A stretch of 64,000 nucleotides of DNA from Mesorhizobium sp. (GCA_004963905.1 SUGL01000027.1:1-64000); one strand, 5' to 3'; shown: positions 1 to 8,110, counted from the stretch's first letter. The notes: generated by a model not told the origin, from the letters alone. Translations and numbers: made by a program.

Positions 1-43
1 TGATCTTAGGAAGGAAGGGGTATGGCGGGGGTGATTGGCCTTT

Positions 44-98
44 CCTTCTCCCCGTTTCACGGGGAGAAGGTGCCCGAAGGGCGGATGAGGGGCGGCGC
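44..98 (+). repeat. Intergenic palindromic repeat, copy 1
   Basis: A 55-nt unit begins with a hairpin (CCTTCTCCCC, short loop, GGGGAGAAGG) and is followed by a GC-rich tail containing GCCCGAAGGGC. An exact reverse complement lies at 234-288, so the two copies form a long inverted repeat around about 135 nt. From memory this unit is a frequent dispersed intergenic element in Mesorhizobium genomes. It sits downstream of the Rieske oxygenase gene. Confidence 0.85.
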
Positions 99-233
99 TG
101 ACATTGGTGGTTGGCCGCGTATGCAGAGCTTCATCCGTCTGGGGCGATAACCGACCGGTGCAGCGCCGGCTTACGAGATTTCAGTCGGAAGATAGCTTTC
201 TGAGGTTGAGGGCTAGCCAATCGCCAGGCGCTG

Positions 234-288
234 GCGCCGCCCCTCATCCGCCCTTCGGGCACCTTCTCCCCGTGAAACGGGGAGAAGG
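234..288 (-). repeat. Intergenic palindromic repeat, copy 2 (inverted)
   Basis: This is the exact reverse complement of 44-98. It starts eight bases beyond the stop codon of the leftward Rieske oxygenase gene, so its hairpin (CCTTCTCCCC/GGGGAGAAGG) could end or protect that transcript. No T-run follows it, so it is not a classical intrinsic terminator. Confidence 0.85.
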
Positions 289-296
289 AAGAGCTC

Positions 297-1499
297 TCAC
301 CCCCTCGACCGCAGCGCGTCGTTCAATCCCCACATGTCCTTTTCCTCCGGCGCCGTCTCCAGGTTGAGCACCGGCACCTGCTTGCGCAGGTGGTCGTGGT
401 GGGTGCGCACGCCATATTCGAGATCCGAGAGATAAAAGCCCTCGAAGGCTTCGGACAGCATGGATTCGTTCGACCACACCGAAAGCTGCACGTCCTCGTT
501 CATCGTGTCGCGGTCGATGCGGTAGGCCAGGTAGCGTGCGGCCGCCTGCTGCCTTGTTTCGTCCCTGTAGCGATAGACCGCGCCGCGCAGCAGCGTTTCT
601 CCGGTGGAGAGCGGGAACTCCTGATAGAACTGCACCGATTCCGGCATGATCGACAGCGCGTTGTTGGGGAAGATGCCGTAATAGATCCAGGCCTTGCGCA
701 GATGCTCCGGCAGATGCGTCGGCTCGGGCGCTATCTTGACGTATTGGCCGACGCTCCAGCGCCGCCCGGCATGCGGGTTGTAGGTGGCGAAGGAACGCGA
801 CACGCCATTGATGAAAGGCTCGTCGAAATAGGTCGCGCCATAGAGGTCCTGCAGCGCCGGATGCGCCATGGCGACGTGGTAGCCCTCATTGTCGACGTCG
901 CGCACCGACTTCCAGTTGACCGGCGATTTCTGCGTCCAGATGCCCCAGGACGGCACCATGTCGGCGACGCGGTAGTGGGCGATCTCCGCCTCGATCGGCT
1001 TCAAGAGTTCGGCCACCGAAGGCTGCGGGCCGCCCTTGCGGAAGCGGATGAAGATGAAGCCCATCCAGATTTCGAGGTCGAGCGGCATCAGGCCGAACTC
1101 GGTCTTGTCGAGCTCGGGGAAAGAGCGCGGCCGCGCCGCGCCCCGTAAGGTGCCGTCGAGATTGTAGACCCAGCCGTGGAACGGGCAGACCAGCGCGTTC
1201 TTGCAGGTGCCCTGGCTGTCGGCGACGACGCGGCTGCCGCGGTGGCGGCACATGTTGTTGAAGGCGCGCACGATGCCATCCTTGCCGCGCACGATCAGCG
1301 CGCGCTCGCCGATGACGTCCATAGTCAGATAATCGCCCGCATTCGGCACGTCGGAGACATGGCCGGCGATCTGCCAGTGATTGCGGAAGACGTATTCCTT
1401 CTCGAGCTCGAGAAGCGCGTTGGAGTGATAGCTCCACCCCGGCAAACCCCGCCGGTCCCAATCGTTGGGGATCGCCACGTCACGGAGATGCGGGTTCAT
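297..1499 (-). CDS. Rieske-type aromatic ring-hydroxylating oxygenase, large subunit
   Basis: The 400-residue protein has an N-terminal Rieske [2Fe-2S] domain with CRHRG (Cys84, His86) and CPFHGW (Cys105, His108). A catalytic domain follows, with the mononuclear iron motif NEGYHVAMAH near residues 203-212. Full length and the spacing fit the alpha subunit of a ring-hydroxylating or N-demethylating oxygenase, such as the choline monooxygenase, glycine-betaine and carnitine oxygenase relatives. The substrate cannot be read from sequence. No reductase or ferredoxin partner is adjacent, so electrons must come from elsewhere. The start follows a GAAGAG ribosome site. A 16-bp palindrome 20 nt upstream of the start suggests repression. 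Confidence 0.88.
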   Translation of the reverse strand: MNPHLRDVAIPNDWDRRGLPGWSYHSNALLELEKEYVFRNHWQIAGHVSDVPNAGDYLTMDVIGERALIVRGKDGIVRAFNNMCRHRGSRVVADSQGTCKNALVCPFHGWVYNLDGTLRGAARPRSFPELDKTEFGLMPLDLEIWMGFIFIRFRKGGPQPSVAELLKPIEAEIAHYRVADMVPSWGIWTQKSPVNWKSVRDVDNEGYHVAMAHPALQDLYGATYFDEPFINGVSRSFATYNPHAGRRWSVGQYVKIAPEPTHLPEHLRKAWIYYGIFPNNALSIMPESVQFYQEFPLSTGETLLRGAVYRYRDETRQQAAARYLAYRIDRDTMNEDVQLSVWSNESMLSEAFEGFYLSDLEYGVRTHHDHLRKQVPVLNLETAPEEKDMWGLNDALRSRG

Positions 1500-1974
1500 A
1501 AAAATGCTCTTCTTTTTGTTGAATGATCATTCAATAAAAGCATATTTCTCATTGAAATGCAATGGTTTGTGAGAATATGGAAATTCCATGGCAGCAGATT
1601 TGACGCCACCTGAGCCAGAAAAATCCCGGAAAATCCGAGCCTTAACCAGGGATGTAGAGCAGCGGTTCCGGCTGCGGATTCGGGCGTTGCGGGAGGTCCG
1701 TTCCGGCACGTCTGGCGCATCCGATAATCACGACAGTCATGCCAATTCGGCGGCTGTGTGAGGTTGCTTACAGTTTCCGGCGTCCGACAGGCGCATTTGT
1801 CCGCAAACCAGTGCGGTGAACCTCAGCCGGCGGCAAGCAGGGAAACAGGCATGGCGATCCAAGATCCTTGTTTCAATCCTGTTACACAGGCAATCGCGGT
1901 CGACCATTCGCCTGTTACGTGGCGCGTTTAAGTTCGTTTCATAAAGAAAAGAAAGATAACGAAGGGAACAACCG
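1500..1974. other. Intergenic region, divergent promoters
   Basis: This 475-nt gap separates the leftward oxygenase from the rightward small anchored protein. It is more AT-rich than its flanks near 1500-1560, where the palindromic operator lies, and again near 1930-1965. Short ORFs here lack convincing composition or homology, and I call no gene. It should hold both promoters. Confidence 0.6.
1519..1534. promoter_or_regulatory. Palindromic operator upstream of oxygenase
   Basis: TTGAATGATCATTCAA is a perfect 16-bp palindrome ending 20 nt before the oxygenase start codon. Size and symmetry are typical of a TetR- or BetI-like operator. No regulator is encoded next to the gene, so the binding protein is unknown. 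Confidence 0.6.
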
Positions 1975-2385
1975 ATGTTTGCGAAAGTCCAGACTGCCGA
2001 CACCAATCGCCGCGCGCACGGCCCGGAGCGCAACGATCGCCGGCCGAAGCTGGCGTTGCGCCAGCGTGCCAGCGACCATCCGATGGCGATGTTCATGCTG
2101 ATCGGCGCCTGCGCCTTCATCAGCATGGTGGTCGCCCCGGCGGCCGGTCCGGCTTTCGCTTCGCTCAATCCGCCGGCCAATGTCGTGGAGGGCGCGCCGA
2201 CGACGCTCAAGACCGCGCGCCTGCCGGAGCCGGCGATCGATTTCGCCTGCAAGGGCCAGAACTGGGGCGCCGAGAACGCCGAATGCCTGCGCGCCATCGC
2301 CGAGCAGTCGGGCCAGCACAGGGCCCGCGCCGTGCGCATGATCGCCAACGCCCAACCGCTCACCAACACGCCGAACGTCTTCTAG
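1975..2385 (+). CDS. Small membrane-anchored or secreted protein, unknown function
   Basis: The 136-residue protein has a basic N-terminal stretch of about 35 residues, then one hydrophobic segment (about residues 37-62, MAMFMLIGACAFISMVV) ending in a signal-peptidase-like AFAS, and an exported tail of about 75 residues. The tail contains two Cys (FACKGQNW and AECLRAIA) that could form one disulfide. The start follows GAAGGGAAC. The gene stands alone and ends in a strong intrinsic terminator, which supports its being real. I do not recognise the family and assign no function. Confidence 0.7.
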   Translation: MFAKVQTADTNRRAHGPERNDRRPKLALRQRASDHPMAMFMLIGACAFISMVVAPAAGPAFASLNPPANVVEGAPTTLKTARLPEPAIDFACKGQNWGAENAECLRAIAEQSGQHRARAVRMIANAQPLTNTPNVF

Positions 2386-2419
2386 AGCTCCCCTGAGCGC
2401 TCCCTCCAGCGCTCCAGTC

Positions 2420-2458
2420 AGGCTCCCGCCGCTAAGTCGGTCGGGAGCCTCTTTTTTT
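2420..2458 (+). terminator. Intrinsic terminator
   Basis: A GC-rich stem (AGGCTCCCG / CGGGAGCCT) with a 13-nt loop is followed by CTTTTTTT. It lies 35 nt after the stop codon of the small anchored protein gene. Confidence 0.9.
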
Positions 2459-2600
2459 GGCTCGGTCGATATTCAGGTGAGGCTGGTTTGCAAATGGTGC
2501 CTTCCTGCGCTTCCGGTGCTCGCGTACCTCAAGTACGCTCCGCTCCGGTTCTCGGAAGGCACAATTTTCGACTCAGCCTGACCTGAATCTCGGCCGAGCC
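2459..2600. repeat. Large nested palindromic element
   Basis: The first and last 20 nt are near-perfect reverse complements (18 of 20), starting GGCTCGGTCGATATTCAGGT. Nested inside are further arms, GGTGCCTTCC/GGAAGGCAC and a central GCGTACCTCAAGTACGC. The whole 142-nt unit folds on itself and carries no ORF. The centre matches a dispersed rhizobial intergenic palindrome I know from memory. It separates the terminator on the left from the end of the sensor kinase gene on the right. Confidence 0.75.
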
Positions 2601-2657
2601 TGCGGCGGCGCGAGTTCAGGTTCGGATAGACGCCCCGCCGGCCTTGGGCCAGTCAAC

Positions 2658-4763
2658 TCAGATGTGCGCGCCGTTGTCGGCCGCGACAGCCGTCTCTTCG
2701 GCAACGGTCGAGAGGATGCCGCGGACGTCGAGTGTCGAGAACGGCTTCTCCAGGATATGCGGGCGCTGCTGCGGCGGCTGGGACTCGATTTCCGCCTTGG
2801 CGCCGATCATGTCGCCGGTGACGAGCACGAAGCGCTTGGCCAGCACAGGCCGCTCGGCGAGCAATTCACGGTAGATCGATATGCCGCTGGTGCCCGGCAT
2901 GCGCAGGTCCGAAAAGACGATGTCGGGCGACACGTGCCCGCCCAGCACCTCGCCGGCGGACCTCCAGCTTGCGACGATCCGCGACTTCACCCCCATCAGC
3001 TCCAGTATGTCGGAGAGCGAGGCGGCGACGTCGGGCTCGTCGTCGATGATCAGCGCATGGCGCAGCCCGCTGGAGCGCGCCGGGCCTTCGCCGGCTTTCG
3101 CGGCATCGCCGGTGATCGCCGGCAGCTGCACGACGAAGCGCGCGCCGTGCGGCTCAACCTCCTCGAACCAGATGTTGCCGTTGTGGCGCTCGACGATCGA
3201 CTTGGAGATCGACAGACCGATGCCGGTGCCGACGCCGACCGGCTTGGTGGTGAAATAGGATTCGAAGATGCGCGAGCGGATCGCCTCGGGAATGCCTGGG
3301 CCGTTGTCCTCGACCGAAAAGCCGGGGTTGCCGCGATCGCTGCGGAAGGTCCGCACCTTGATGCGCCGTTCGCCGGTGACGCCGGCCAGCGCGTGCTGGC
3401 TGTTGATGAGGAAATTGGCCACGACCTGCGTGACATGGTCGGCGTCGGCCATGGCGAGCAACGGACCGTTGGCAAAATCGGTATCGATGATGATGCCGCT
3501 GGAGCGCGCGCCGTAGGCAGTGACCTCGAGCGCCGCGCGCATCACCTGGTTGAGGTCGGTTTCGGCCTGCTCGGTCGGATGCAGGCGCACCATCGACAGG
3601 AAGCTCTTGACGATGCGGCCGCAGCGCTCGGCGGCGGCGCGCACCTTCTCGGCGCGCACCTTGGTCTGCGGATCGGCAGCGAATTCATGCAGCAGCGTCG
3701 ATTGCGCCACCACCACCGCGAGCGGATTGTTGAGCTCATGCGAGACGCCGGCGAGCAGCGAGCCCATCGCCGCCATCTTCTCGTTCTGATGCAGCTTCTC
3801 GCGCTGGCGGTTGATCTCTTCCTCGGCGCGCAGCTTTTCGCGTAGGTCGCGGATCGAGCCGAAGATCAGCCGGCGGTCGGCGACCCGCATCTCCGTCGCG
3901 GTCAGCTCGATCGGAAAGATCTCGCCGGCCGCGTTCTGGGTCACGGTCTCCAGCCGCTGGTTGACCATCGGTGCGCCGCGGCCGGCCATGTAGTCGGCAC
4001 CCGAGGCATAGCCCTTGCGGTAGTAGATCGGCACGATGGTGTCGAGCAGGTCCTTGCCGAGGATGTCGCTGCGTTGGAAGCCGAACATCTTCTCGGCCGC
4101 GGGATTGAACTCGATGATGGAGCCCGCCTCGTCGATGACGATGATGGCGTCGAGCGAGGCTTGCAGCATGGTGCGGCGGATGACCTCGCTGGCGTGAGCC
4201 TCCGAAGGCGAGTGCTCAATGGCATCACCGATAGCGAGCGCGATGATGTGCAGCGTCGCCTCTTCCTCGTCGGTCCATTCGCGTTCGGCGACGCAGTCGT
4301 TGACGGCAAGCGTGCCCCAAAGATGGCCGTGGGCGAAGACAGATACGGAAATGAAGGATTTTATGCTCTGCTTCTCGAAATCGGCTCGCAGGAAACCCTC
4401 GAGGTTGCGCGTGTGGCCGGCAAAGACCTTGCCCTGGCGCTCGTCTTCCTGCAGCCGTTCCAGCAGCGGATCGGAGTTGATGATCGACTGCATGATCACC
4501 GTGGGCGATGCGAGCTCGCCGCCGAAGGCGGGGTCGATCCAGTAGGCTGAAACGGATTGCGCAAAGCCCTGGCCCGGGAGCTCGCGCAGACGAAAAAGAA
4601 TGCCGCGTTGGCAATCCATCGAGCGGCAGAGCGTCTCCAGTATGCCGTCCATCTCGCGCTGCCAGTCGCCCGCCTCGCGCAGGCGGCGAACGACATGGAC
4701 GGCCGCCATCGCGGCGCCCTGACGGGAGCCGTGCATGTCTATCCGTGCGGCCTCAACTGTCAT
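2658..4763 (-). CDS. Hybrid sensor histidine kinase (GAF-PAS-HisKA-HATPase-REC)
   Basis: The 701-residue protein has no membrane segment, so it probably senses a cytoplasmic signal. In order it carries a GAF-like domain (about 34-185), a PAS domain (about 195-300, DAIIVIDEAGSIIEFNPAAE), and a HisKA helix with the phospho-acceptor His342 in SHELNNP. The ATPase has an N box (Asn450, NFLINSQ) and G boxes (EDNGPGIP, GTGIGLSIS). A C-terminal receiver (about 568-690) has Asp619 in FSDLRMPG and Lys673 in LEKPF. All catalytic residues are present. It is followed on the same strand side by two regulator genes, with 145 nt between it and the canonical one, which may be its partner. Internal Met10 and Met19 are alternative starts. 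Confidence 0.92.
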   Translation of the reverse strand: MTVEAARIDMHGSRQGAAMAAVHVVRRLREAGDWQREMDGILETLCRSMDCQRGILFRLRELPGQGFAQSVSAYWIDPAFGGELASPTVIMQSIINSDPLLERLQEDERQGKVFAGHTRNLEGFLRADFEKQSIKSFISVSVFAHGHLWGTLAVNDCVAEREWTDEEEATLHIIALAIGDAIEHSPSEAHASEVIRRTMLQASLDAIIVIDEAGSIIEFNPAAEKMFGFQRSDILGKDLLDTIVPIYYRKGYASGADYMAGRGAPMVNQRLETVTQNAAGEIFPIELTATEMRVADRRLIFGSIRDLREKLRAEEEINRQREKLHQNEKMAAMGSLLAGVSHELNNPLAVVVAQSTLLHEFAADPQTKVRAEKVRAAAERCGRIVKSFLSMVRLHPTEQAETDLNQVMRAALEVTAYGARSSGIIIDTDFANGPLLAMADADHVTQVVANFLINSQHALAGVTGERRIKVRTFRSDRGNPGFSVEDNGPGIPEAIRSRIFESYFTTKPVGVGTGIGLSISKSIVERHNGNIWFEEVEPHGARFVVQLPAITGDAAKAGEGPARSSGLRHALIIDDEPDVAASLSDILELMGVKSRIVASWRSAGEVLGGHVSPDIVFSDLRMPGTSGISIYRELLAERPVLAKRFVLVTGDMIGAKAEIESQPPQQRPHILEKPFSTLDVRGILSTVAEETAVAADNGAHI

Positions 4764-4908
4764 CGTCGAACGTCATCCCCGGGCGATATCGGTAAACCAT
4801 GAAATCCAGCACACAAGCCCCGAAATCGGTCACGGTTTCCGAGGAACATGCGCTGGATGGAATGCTACAGCGTCTATCGCGTATCCGAAAGGATGCGCGG
4901 CGCCGGAG

Positions 4909-5637
4909 TCAGTTGCTGTCGCTGGTCGGCAGCGAGAAGATATAGCCTTCGCCGCGCACCGTGCGCAGGAATTTCGGATTGGCGGGGTCCGCCTCGATCT
5001 TTTTCCTGAGACGCATGATGCGGATATCGACCGCGCGCGACGATTCGGGATCTTCCACGAAGCCGATCGCTTCCGAGATCGCCGCCCGCGTCAAAAGGCG
5101 GTTGGCGCGGGTGAGGAAAACCTCCAGCACATCGAATTCGCTCTTGGCCATCTCGATGACCACGCCGTTGGCGCCGGTGACGAGCCTGCCGTCGAAATCG
5201 GCCTGGAAGCCACCGAAATTCATGAAGCGGCGTGTGCCGGTCTCGGCCTTCGCGGCCTGGGGTGCCGCCGGCTGTGGCACGCGGCGAAGCACGCTGCGGA
5301 CCCTCGCCAGCACCTCGCGCAACTCATAGGGCTTGACGATGTAGTCGTCGGCGCCGAGCTCCAGCCCGACGATGCGGTCGAGCGCGGTGCCGGCCGCGGT
5401 GGCATAGATGATGCCGATCTGGGTCTTGGAGCGCAGCCAGCGGCCGAGCGACAGGCCGTCCTCGCCGGGCATGGCGATGTCGAGGATTGCGAGATGGAAG
5501 GACTGCGCCTCGATCAGGCTGCGCGCCTCGGCGGCATTCTCGGCCGTGTCGACGTCATAGCCGCTGGCGCCGAGATACTCGGCAACCGCTTCCCTCAGAT
5601 CCGGCTCGTCCTCGACGACGATGATGCGCGCCTTCAC
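4909..5637 (-). CDS. OmpR/PhoB-family response regulator
   Basis: The protein has 242 residues from a GTG start. The receiver (1-120) has the acidic pair in VVEDEPDLRE, the phospho-acceptor Asp53 in AILDIAMPG and the conserved Lys in VKPYELRE. A winged-helix domain (about 145-238) ends in FLRTVRGEGYIFS, the wing typical of OmpR-type proteins. The GTG start is preferred because GGGAG lies ten bases upstream. An in-frame ATG at 5685 would add 16 residues and run toward the divergent gene. It lies upstream of, and is co-oriented with, the hybrid kinase, so the two may form a phosphorelay (inference). Confidence 0.9.
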   Translation of the reverse strand: MKARIIVVEDEPDLREAVAEYLGASGYDVDTAENAAEARSLIEAQSFHLAILDIAMPGEDGLSLGRWLRSKTQIGIIYATAAGTALDRIVGLELGADDYIVKPYELREVLARVRSVLRRVPQPAAPQAAKAETGTRRFMNFGGFQADFDGRLVTGANGVVIEMAKSEFDVLEVFLTRANRLLTRAAISEAIGFVEDPESSRAVDIRIMRLRKKIEADPANPKFLRTVRGEGYIFSLPTSDSN

Positions 5638-5731
5638 AATGGTCTCGCTCCCGCTTTCAGCGGAAAGTAGATTGGGTATAAACATGATGTCCAGCGCTCA
5701 TATCGAGTTGTCTGTGGCGAGGTGGAGAAAA

Positions 5732-6418
5732 ATGGCAGCACGGTCCGTCGTCGCGCTCGTATCCGTTGCGGAGGTGGTGGCCGGCGACCTTGCCGACCAT
5801 CTCGACCGGCGCGGGCACGATGTGCGCCAAGCGCGCCAGCCCTGGGAGGCGGAGTCGCTGCTTTCGGCAGGGGGCATCGACGTCGTGGTCGTCGGAGACG
5901 ATGTGAGCCAGGCGGAAGGGCGCGAGCTGCTCAAGCGCTATGGCGGCGAAGGCGGCTCCGACTTCATCCTGATCTGCCGGCCGGCCGATCTCGTCGACAA
6001 GGTGCTGGCGCTGGAGCTCGGCGCCGCAGACGTGGTGGAAAGCCCCCTCAATGTGCGCGAGCTCGCGGCGCGCATCGGCGGCCTGCTGACGCGGCGCGGC
6101 CGCAACACCCAGGAACTGATCGTGCTGGAGAACGCCACCGTCGATCTGAGGTCGGCGATGGTGATGCATCGCTCCGGCGCCGAGGATCAGCTGTCGCCGG
6201 GGCAGGTGGCGCTGTTGAGACTGTTTCTGGCGAGCCCGCGCAAGGTGCTGACGCGCGACGACATCATCGCCGCCGCGCCCGCCGAGAATGCCGACGCTTT
6301 CGACCGCTCGATCGATTCGCGCATCGTGAGGCTGCGCCGCAAGCTCGATACCGAGACCATCACCACGATCAGGGGCGCCGGTTATCGGTTCGATCCGCCG
6401 ACGTCGCGCACCGACTGA
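5732..6418 (+). CDS. OmpR-like regulator with degenerate receiver domain
   Basis: The protein has 228 residues and starts at an ATG preceded by GGTGGAG. The C-terminal winged helix (about 140-225, ending ITTIRGAGYRF) is intact and OmpR-like. The receiver fold is still recognisable, but the phosphorylation site is not. The N-terminal acidic pair is replaced by VSVAEVV, the phospho-Asp position is Gly55 (VVVVGDD), and the usual KPF is ESPL (103-106). It therefore probably works without canonical phosphorylation, as a pseudo-receiver or by heterodimerising. It is divergent from the canonical regulator across about 95 nt. Earlier in-frame starts (5621, 5687) exist but lack a good ribosome site. 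Confidence 0.82.
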   Translation: MAARSVVALVSVAEVVAGDLADHLDRRGHDVRQARQPWEAESLLSAGGIDVVVVGDDVSQAEGRELLKRYGGEGGSDFILICRPADLVDKVLALELGAADVVESPLNVRELAARIGGLLTRRGRNTQELIVLENATVDLRSAMVMHRSGAEDQLSPGQVALLRLFLASPRKVLTRDDIIAAAPAENADAFDRSIDSRIVRLRRKLDTETITTIRGAGYRFDPPTSRTD

Positions 6419-6450
6419 GGCGAGAGCAGCCAAGTCGTTTCCTTGCCCTT

Positions 6451-6494
6451 GCATCGGATTTCCCAAAACCGATCTTCACTTTCGGGCCCGATGG
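6451..6494. repeat. Half copy of rhizobial mosaic repeat
   Basis: GCATCGG and CCGATG arms enclose AAAACCGATCTTCACTTT. This resembles the second half of the mosaic elements at 6689-6793 and 62156-62262, but diverged. It lies between two converging genes. Confidence 0.5.
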
Positions 6495-6504
6495 TGCTCG
6501 ATGC

Positions 6505-6669
6505 TTAACGGACCACGAGGACCGAGGGGCCTGACGGCGCGTCGGCGGCGACGGTGATCTGGGCATGGGCGCGCTCCTTGAGCAGCACCGTTGCAAGTGC
6601 GGCAAAGCCAAGCAGCCCTTGGGCGTAAAGCAGCGCGGACAGCACCGAGGCGGCAAATTTCGTCTTCAT
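6505..6669 (-). CDS. Small secreted or membrane peptide (54 aa), hypothetical
   Basis: An ATG start preceded by GGGGATTGAGCG opens 54 codons. The product begins MKTKFAASVLSALLYAQGLL, continues hydrophobic to about residue 30, has KERAHA resembling a signal-peptidase site (about 31-36), and ends in a short polar tail APSGPSVLVVR. A signal-peptide shape plus a ribosome site supports a real gene. The very short mature part leaves open that it is a membrane peptide or spurious. A mosaic repeat lies 20 nt upstream, leaving little room for its own promoter. Confidence 0.45.
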   Translation of the reverse strand: MKTKFAASVLSALLYAQGLLGFAALATVLLKERAHAQITVAADAPSGPSVLVVR

Positions 6670-6688
6670 CGCTCAATCCCCAATTCGC

Positions 6689-6793
6689 TAAGCGCGTCGC
6701 GATCTTTCAGATTCGCTCCCTGCGCTTCAGGTTTTTGATCTTACGCATGTCTTTGTCCCGAAACCGGTTCCCACTTTCGGGAGATATGCATTG
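6689..6793. repeat. Rhizobial intergenic mosaic element (RIME-like), diverged
   Basis: The unit has two hairpin modules. The first (AGCGCGTCGC...) is decayed. The second, GCATGTC ... CCCGAAA ... TTTCGGG ... GATATGC, is intact and nearly identical to that at 62214-62257. It falls just after the stop codon of the leftward gene ending at 6807, so it may act as that gene's transcript end. Confidence 0.75.
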
Positions 6794-6806
6794 AGTCGTC
6801 GATACT

Positions 6807-7139
6807 TCAGGAAACTCCCGAAGCGCCCGCGCCGCTGACGGAGCCCCCCGCTGCGGCGCGGGCCTTCGGTCCTCTCGGCAGCAAGTAGCCGGAGGGGCCG
6901 CGCATCCTCATCAGCCGAAGGCCGACCCGCCAGAGGGCCCTCAGCCGGTTGATGCGCAGGCTGGAAACAATCCAGACCGTGGCGATGAACAGTGCAGTGT
7001 GCAGCGTCGAAACCTCGCCAGAATTCGTGGCGCCGAGCGTTGCCACAGGGTTGCCGGCGACCGAGCCGGCGCCACCGAGGATGACGGCCGCGACGCTGAT
7101 CCTGAGAAGCCAGGGGCGTAGTTTCGATTTCCTGCCCAT
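6807..7139 (-). CDS. Small membrane protein, hypothetical
   Basis: The 110-residue ORF has two hydrophobic segments, about residues 10-30 (LLRISVAAVILGGAGSVAG) and 44-62 (STLHTALFIATVWIVSSL). A basic stretch follows (RINRLRALWRVGLRLMRMRG), then a low-complexity Gly/Ser/Ala tail. Hydrophobic periodicity and the basic flank are consistent with a real two-helix membrane protein. The ribosome site is weak and I recognise no family. A longer overlapping ORF in another frame looks like noise. Confidence 0.45.
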   Translation of the reverse strand: MGRKSKLRPWLLRISVAAVILGGAGSVAGNPVATLGATNSGEVSTLHTALFIATVWIVSSLRINRLRALWRVGLRLMRMRGPSGYLLPRGPKARAAAGGSVSGAGASGVS

Positions 7140-7475
7140 TTTCGTTTGCTGATGTCTGTTCCCGTTGCGTCAAACTTGCCGCTCTCCTGTATCCGCATCA
7201 TGCCGCGCGAGCCGCGTTTTGTTGCAGATTGGTTTCGAAACCGTAGGAATGGCTTTCGTATCAAGGCCATATGCGCTTTCGCTTGCCTGTTTTCCCTGTT
7301 TTGCCATTAACCATCCCGCACGCCAGGTGCAGGTTCCTTCCGTCGGAGTCGTTAACTTGGAGAAACAGATTCGAAACAGAAACGAGCATCAAGCGAAATA
7401 GGCTTGAAACAGGTGCCCACGATAAGACGGCCATCGAATTGAAGCCGGCCAGACCGGACAAAGAGAGGGATCGTC
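7140..7475. other. Intergenic region with short palindrome
   Basis: This 336-nt gap holds the divergent promoters of the small membrane protein and the L,D-transpeptidase. GGTTTCGAAACC at 7231-7242 is a perfect 12-bp palindrome and a candidate operator. I see no gene. Confidence 0.5.
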
Positions 7476-7928
7476 ATGCATACCGCCATTTCAGCCAAGC
7501 TCATCAACATCACCGCCGCCGCGCTCACTGGCGCGGCACTGCTTTTCGGCAGCAACGCCGCTCACGCCAATCAGATCGTTGCCCGGGTTTCGCTGTCGCA
7601 GCAGACCATGGAAGTCATGGTCGACGGCCGCCCGACCTTTGCCTGGAAGGTCTCGACCGGCGACAGAGCGCATGTCACGCCGACGGGGTCGTTCAAGCCG
7701 ACCCGCTTGCACGAGATGTGGTACTCGAAAAAGTACGACAACGCGCCGATGCCGCATTCGGTGTTCTTCAGCGGCGGCTATGCCGTGCACGCGACCTACG
7801 CCATCAACCGCCTCGGCCGGCCTGCTTCGCATGGTTGCGTGCGCCTGCATCCCGATGCCGCGGCCGATTTCTACCAGCTCGTCGAGGCCTTCGGCCCCGC
7901 CAACACCAGCATCGTCATCGTCAAGTGA
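7476..7928 (+). CDS. L,D-transpeptidase (YkuD family), periplasmic
   Basis: The 150-residue protein has a signal peptide (cleavage likely after Ala31 in AHA-NQ) followed by a single YkuD domain. The catalytic motif SHGCVRL places the nucleophile at Cys121 with His119, and upstream His105 sits in GYAVHATYA. It should form or exchange L,D-crosslinks in peptidoglycan or attach proteins to it, as is common in Rhizobiales, which rely heavily on L,D-crosslinks. No LysM or other wall-binding domain is present, and the length is that of a minimal catalytic unit. The start follows AGAGAGGGAT. The gene is monocistronic with a strong terminator. Confidence 0.93.
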   Translation: MHTAISAKLINITAAALTGAALLFGSNAAHANQIVARVSLSQQTMEVMVDGRPTFAWKVSTGDRAHVTPTGSFKPTRLHEMWYSKKYDNAPMPHSVFFSGGYAVHATYAINRLGRPASHGCVRLHPDAAADFYQLVEAFGPANTSIVIVK

Positions 7929-7996
7929 CGGGCCGGGTCAAGTAGCGGGCGGATCGCCGCCTTCGGGTGAATTCTCCGAAGCCGTGGGGCACCGCC

Positions 7997-8032
7997 AAAA
8001 AAGAGGCCAGGATTTTTCCTGGCCTCTTTTTT
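7997..8032. terminator. Bidirectional intrinsic terminator
   Basis: AAAAAAGAGGCCAGG and CCTGGCCTCTTTTTT form a 15-bp stem with a 6-nt loop. A- and T-runs on both sides allow it to end the L,D-transpeptidase transcript and the oppositely directed RND pump transcript. Confidence 0.92.
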
Positions 8033-8110
8033 GAGCGAGTAGGGAGTAGCGAATAGCGAGTAGGGGTCTTCCGGCGCGAACGCCTCTCTTCGCTATTCGC
8101 TGCCTCCGCT

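Noticed and set aside
1496..1720. 74-codon minus-strand ORF upstream of the oxygenase
   Set aside because: It overlaps the palindromic operator and the leader, lacks a ribosome site and has no recognisable composition.
6727..7173. 148-codon minus-strand ORF overlapping the 110-aa membrane protein
   Set aside because: It has Arg-rich shadow composition and overlaps a mosaic repeat. The 110-aa frame has coherent hydrophobic segments.
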